DNA from: Dryomyza anilis
Taxonomy: Eukaryota > Arthropoda > Insecta > Diptera > Dryomyzidae
Direction of reading: 5' to 3'
DNA: 64,000 nucleotides
Assembly: GCA_951804985.1 (NCBI GenBank)
Contig: OX638130.1
Location: 120,231,593-120,295,592 of the forward strand
Part shown: one piece after another, positions 59,231 to 64,000 of the stretch
Numbering within the stretch: position 1 is the stretch's first letter
How the letters are laid out: each line of letters begins with the position of its first letter
Position numbers and translations under genes: made by a program
Notes under the pieces: generated by a model
What the model was told of the DNA's origin: nothing
Databases searched by the model: none
What the model saw: only the letters and a program-made list of their open reading frames with translations

Positions 59231-61093
59231 TATCGTAAAACAAAAACGTATACATTTAAATATGGTTTTCATTTTAAAGACTATGTTTTGCTTTTTTAAA
59301 CGACATTTTTGCATAGTTATAGAAAATATTATAAATTATTAGTCATGTACTTAAAATCCTTCTTCATAAAGACCACCTTTGCGTATTCGACCACCATGAA
59401 TATTTTACTCGAAAATGTCATTTAAAAGAAAGCATCCTTTTGTGCCACAACATTGCAATGAAAACACATAAAACTTCTTTAAAATACCAAATAAAACTCA
59501 AGGTTTATGCGGAAGTACGGATACAGTATAAAGTGTGGTCCTTTGCGCGGAGGACAATGAACTGCAGAAATTGTTAATTATAATACATAGGAACCAAATG
59601 CATAATTGCAGCACAAAAGCAGTAAAAGACGCAAAAGACAGCTCAATTAGTTTGAGTGCATTAGACGCTGTATGGGGTACAAAGCGATAAGAACGACAAA
59701 ATACCATAGCGATTATTCCCACACTTCCGGTCAATGAATTGAGTTAAGACAAATTGTTTGGCAATCTTAAGATGCAGCAGGAAATATACACTGAATTGTT
59801 GGATGCCCGTTGCAGGCAGGTACTGCGGAATTGTTGTAAGCAGAGCGACAGATACAGATTTTGCTGTGCTGAAAAATTAATTATGGATTATACGAATAAC
59901 GGATATCCGGCGCAGCAATACGAACTTGAACAATATTTTGGAGAAGCAATATTTTGTGTGAGGAATACTGCAGGACGAGTACACGAACCTACGCTGGACA
60001 AAACTGTCTGCCAAATGAGCAACGAGTTTTCAATTTGTAACTATAATAAAAATAAAAAATACAATTGAAATGCATTTATATTTGGACAATAGCCAATAGT
60101 TTTGTATTGTACCGCTGGAAATATAAGTCGACGATAAGTAATCGTTACGGTATTGCATTGAATTTCAATTCAATTCAATTTCAAATTAATTTTCATTTAA
60201 CGAGAACAATAAAAACTGTAACGTTTTCATTGTTGGCGAGGTGTCGGTCTCATTGTTGTCCACTGACGTCTCATAGTCTGTGATCACTCACAGCATAGTC
60301 ACCCTCACCGCCACTTCACGACACGCGTTTTTGAGTTTCTCAAAAATGTGCGAGTTTTCTTTGGAATTTCTTTGCGCTACGCTATTGTTCTAGTTTCGTC
60401 CTACGTCGTATACGTTTGCAATTATAGTTTCGTTTGGCGAATTGTTTATCGTGCAGAACCAATTGATCGGTTTTAGTATAGGGTGCGGGAATTTCTTGTG
60501 TATTGTGTACGCTTTTGTCAGTTTACATTATTTTCACTCGTTACCATTCTTTTCACATAATTACAATTTTTTGTTAAAGTTATTAACGATGTCAAAGGTA
60601 ATTCGTTTCGTATTCGATTTTTTTTCGGTGATCGTATAAATTGTGACAGTTTTCGATTTTCAGCGCACAGATGTGCATTGCAAATTTTGTTTAGTGGGCG
60701 TTTTTCAAATCAATTCGATGCACTCTGTATGTTATAAACAAAGTGCTGCTGCTGATCATTGATCCTAATTGATTTAAAGTTTTGTATCTTTTGTGAATTG
60801 GTCTTTTAAAATTGCCGCTTGGTATATTAAAGTGTACCTAAATCACAAATTAATGTTCGTTTTTTTAAAAGGCACCGTAATCTACTGAAAAAACTGCTCC
60901 AATTAAATTAACAATTAACTAACATAGATTATGTTTTATACTTCTCATAAAAACTGCTCTTATACGTCAATCTTTAATCCACTCCCTGCTTTTTTTTACA
61001 ATTTGCAATATTGGAAATTGATGATGTTGTTGTCAAAAACCTGTCAGTACGTTTCGCATATTGTCCACGATCCACGAACAGTAAGTCAGTCAG
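59231..61093. other. Unique GC-richer island
   Basis: 59460-60800 is unique. A 104-codon plus-strand frame at 59754-60068 has varied composition (seven Cys) and no known family; without an RBS-like or splice context it is not called. 60230-60330 holds CTGACGTCTCATAG and TGTGATCACTCACAGC motifs that look like transcription-factor sites. 60480-60650 and 60840-61040 are plain. Confidence 0.35.
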
Positions 61094-61168
61094 TCAGTCC
61101 GTTTAGTAGGAGTTCATCAATGAGTTGATCGCGTCTGTTTTTCCCTGCGGCCGTTCGACTGATCGCCG
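61094..61168 (+). promoter_or_regulatory. Candidate Inr+DPE core promoter and short first exon
   Basis: TCAGTC at 61094-61099 is an exact fly initiator (TCAKTY), with A+1 at 61096. AGTTG at 61123-61127 sits exactly at +28 to +32 and matches the DPE consensus RGWYV. The predicted exon ends at CCG|GTAAGT, a near-perfect 5' splice site (GT at 61169-61170). It would be a 73-nt untranslated first exon; its only ATG (61120) is followed by AGT TGA. The initiator lies in a (TCAG)n run, so chance is possible. Confidence 0.3.
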
Positions 61169-61954
61169 GTAAGTCCAGCGACATGCGTTTCAACGTTTTT
61201 GTGCGTAGTCCATAAAAAACCGATTTTTTTAAACTTCGCATAAAAATTAAGCACGAATTTAGCTAAATTGTTTTTAAATTGATCGACGTTGATCGTTGTC
61301 GATGTTGAGCATGTCCGACTACTACGTCTCAATGCTGTCTCGTTTATGACAACTACTGACGTTGTACTCGACTCGACTGCGATTCATTCAGAGGTTTCAT
61401 AAAATTTGTCATTTTAATTGAAATTTCTTATTACTCTGCTGTCTGTCATGTGAAGTTGAGAATTTTTATGCTCACTCACATATAATTGTTTTGCGCCGGG
61501 TATGTCAAGTATTTACGCAGAGATAGGATTTCCTTTTTTGTACACATGAATTATGTGAAATATTTGCAATGATTTTGATTAATGGCATATTTGAAGTTTT
61601 GATTTCTGCTGCGGTTATTTGGCACTAAGATTGATTGATTGGCCAGCATAACTTCTTGTTACATGGAATGTATTATTTAAATTTAAAATCAGTATTGTTT
61701 TTACATATTGTCACTGTTTTGATAAAGGAACGAATGTGCATTTTTAAAAATGTTGTGAAATCAAATTTTAAAGTTTGAAGTGATTAAAAAATTAGTAAAA
61801 TTTTCTTTTTTTTTAATTTTTTCTGTTATTTTGGTATATTTATCAATTGTTATAACGTATATAAAATATGTTTGGATTTGGACAACTTATTAAATTATAA
61901 ATATGGATTTTGTGAGACTATATCCTGACCAAAACGCAAATATTTTTGTTTTTT
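61169..61954. other. Spacer behind the candidate first exon
   Basis: 61169-61400 is GC-richer with GTTGATCGTTGTCGATGTTG at about 61285. The rest is AT-rich with no feature. Confidence 0.35.
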
Positions 61955-62697
61955 ATGCTATAACTTTTTATTAGCGCAAGATGCTTTAAAATATAACAAT
62001 TAATGCCTTTACATCACTTTCTTATCCTGCACCAATAAAGAGTTATAGCAAAAAAACGTAAGGATTCGCCCCTTTGGCATGACAAGATTTTCAATTTTTG
62101 CTATAACTCTTTATTTATGCAAGATGTAGTAGTGGTATAAAGATATTAATTGTTTGTTTTTAAAGCACCCATCGATTGGCATCATTATTTAAAAATAATT
62201 TTCCAAATATTAATTTGCTATTTGTTATGTGCCAGAAAAATGTTTGGCAAAATATTTTTAAATAATGACGCCCATCGATAGGTGCTTTAAAAACAAACAA
62301 TTAATATCATTATTCCACTACTATATCTTGCATCAATAAAGAGTTATAGCAAAAATTGAAAATCTTATCATGCCAAAGGGGCGAATCCTTAAGTTTTTTT
62401 GCTATAATTCTTTATTGGTGCAGGATAAGAAAGTGATGTAGAGGCTTTAATTGTTATATTTTAAAGCATCTATCGATTGGCATTATTACTTAAAAATATT
62501 TTGACAAACATTTTTTTAACAATTAAAGAAAAAAACGAAAAATTATTTTTAAACAATGATGCCAATCTATAGGTGCTTTAAAATGAAACAATTAATGCAT
62601 TTACATCACTATCTTATCCTGCACCAATAAAGAGTTATATCAAAAAAACGAAAAGATTCGCCCTTTTGGCATGACAAGATTTTCAATTTTTCGAATT
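61955..62697. repeat. Chain of alternating palindromes, about 240-bp arms
   Basis: A segment with CACTTTCTTATCCTGCACCA, ATAAAGAGTTATAGCAAAAA, GGATTCGCCCCTTTGGCATG and AAAGCACCCATCGATTGGCAT occurs three times in alternating orientation (forward, inverted, forward). Main dyad centres are near 62224 and 62521. Inside each arm a smaller dyad (TAAAGAGTTATAGCAAAA / TTTTGCTATAACTCTTTA) is centred near 62076. No coding frame. Confidence 0.88.
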
Positions 62698-64000
62698 CGC
62701 CCGTTTGGTTTTGTCTTTTGTGGCTAGAAATATCCAAAAAAACCACACACGATTTTGGCACAGTATACTTGAGGAAAAACAACATTCAAAAATGTAAAAA
62801 AAAAACGCAAATATCAAAAATTACACATTCGCCCCTTTGACACGAAAATTACGATATCCCGTACATATGAAATATTTAAATAGTCACTACCTAAATGCGA
62901 TCTGTTAGCCTAGCAGTCAAATGCAACTTTTGACTACTGGCATTCGTAGTTTTAATAGCTCCCAATTAATTCTTTTAACAATTATTATGTGCTACCATAT
63001 AAGGCAGTACCTTGCGTATGCTTGAATGCTACTTGGGTGGTCCCGGTTCTGGTCGAATACTAATTTATGCATAACCTTCCACAAGTGCTTATGATGTCTA
63101 TCGATCACCAAGGTAAACGCTCACATTAACTCATATGAAAAATACAAAAAAAATCATAAAACATATTTTATATTTTGCCAAGAACATGCTCTCAATTTGG
63201 TTTGGAGTAAAAGCGCATGGATTAAGCGGAACATATTTTCTCGTACCAGATCAGACCTACTAAAACACATAAGTTAATCATTAACTCGAACGGCTGTGGT
63301 AGCTTTTAAAGGGCGCACTACCAATATGAGACTCTTAAAAATGCACTTAATACAACCCAGCCTGAAACTGATTGTAGATCACTAACGTATAATCCTCCAA
63401 AATGTGCATTTAAGTTGGTTGGTTCTTTGGTTGCATGTCGGAAGCCATGAAAACTACCAAAAACTTACACGAAAACAGTTACAGTTAGTAATAACTTTGC
63501 AGAAAGGTATTGCTGCGTCCAAACACAAGGTTTCTTACCCTGCAAGACGATATTAATAACAATCAATTAGTACTCATCAGCGTTGAAATTACCAAATTTG
63601 CCCCATGTTTGGTTGGGTTCGTAACGGCGCAGGGCAGGCGCCACGCGTTAAACGAATTTCGCGCAGTTTCAACATATTGACCTATATTTGGATCAGGCGC
63701 AAAAACAAACAGTTTTGGTAGACGTTGAGTGTTGGTTTCAGCATGTGCTGAACATACAAAAATATGTTTCAATTTGGTAGCACGTATTGCGCAGAAATAT
63801 TTTTTTATTTACTTTTTAGAGCAATAAGTTTCAACATGAAACACTTTGGTAAATAATATTCTGTTAATTTGGTAAATCTAAGCTGTTTTTGTGGAATCAG
63901 AACCTTCTCAGTAATGGAAAATTTTTATATTAAAGAAACTTAACTAGAATAAGAACTATTTTTATTACAAAGCCTGAACTGGAATTGAAATTATTACACT
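62698..64000. other. Unique spacer
   Basis: Near-even composition at 62880-63780 with no repeat match in the window. A 69-codon minus-strand frame at 63563-63772 has varied composition but no recognisable family. Nothing is called. Confidence 0.35.

Noticed and set aside
59754..60068. 104-codon Cys-containing plus-strand frame
   Set aside because: Varied composition but no recognisable motif and no supporting splice or promoter signal beside it.

Overview
This is an AT-rich, repeat-dense stretch of animal nuclear DNA, almost certainly from a higher (brachyceran) fly. The evidence is the mini-me/DINE-type elements with their (GTCY)n - core - (TA)n layout, Helitron copies with a hairpin and CTAG end, a tRNA-derived insect SINE, opa-like GTT/CTG triplet runs and many small TIR elements. 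I cannot name the species. No complete protein-coding gene could be supported. The long open frames in the window come from tandem repeats or low-complexity sequence. The window reads as an intergenic region or a very large intron.

Layout. 0-5 kb: a cut-off TIR element (MITE-1), a truncated Helitron, a unique GC-richer island, a full palindromic MITE, hAT-like remnants and a mini-me copy. 5-15 kb: unique AT-rich DNA, a 783-bp inverted-repeat element and two arrays of a 19-bp minisatellite. 15-24 kb: mini-me next to a complete 911-bp Helitron, then a run of TIR elements ending in a 1.35-kb element (family E). 24-33 kb: fragments of the CACACAG family, the minisatellite in opposite orientation with a perfect 56-bp palindrome, a LINE reverse-transcriptase remnant and a T-family repeat. 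33-43 kb: a strong CTCF-like site, a nested E element carrying a MITE and a mini-me, and a 2.2-kb composite TIR element carrying two other elements. 44-47 kb: a SINE and three hAT-like MITEs. 49.4-50.8 kb: a satellite-like array of about 170-bp dimers. 52.7-59 kb: mini-me with an internal duplication, a second Helitron family, a full CACACAG element and the long T-family copy. 59-64 kb: a unique island with a candidate core promoter, then a chain of alternating palindromes.

How the parts relate. Several MITE families share a CACA(CA)GAAAA end and a TA target duplication, which suggests one Tc1/mariner-like transposase moved them. Where the same host repeat occurs more than once, the copies act as empty sites and date the insertions relative to each other. 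Islands of higher GC and unique sequence (about 1.6-3.0, 18.5-19.1, 24.5-25.3, 26.9-27.6, 33.8-34.6, 38.9-39.9, 47.7-49.1, 51.2-52.1, 55.5-56.9 and 59.5-61.4 kb) are the best places for regulatory DNA, untranslated exons or unrecognised genes.
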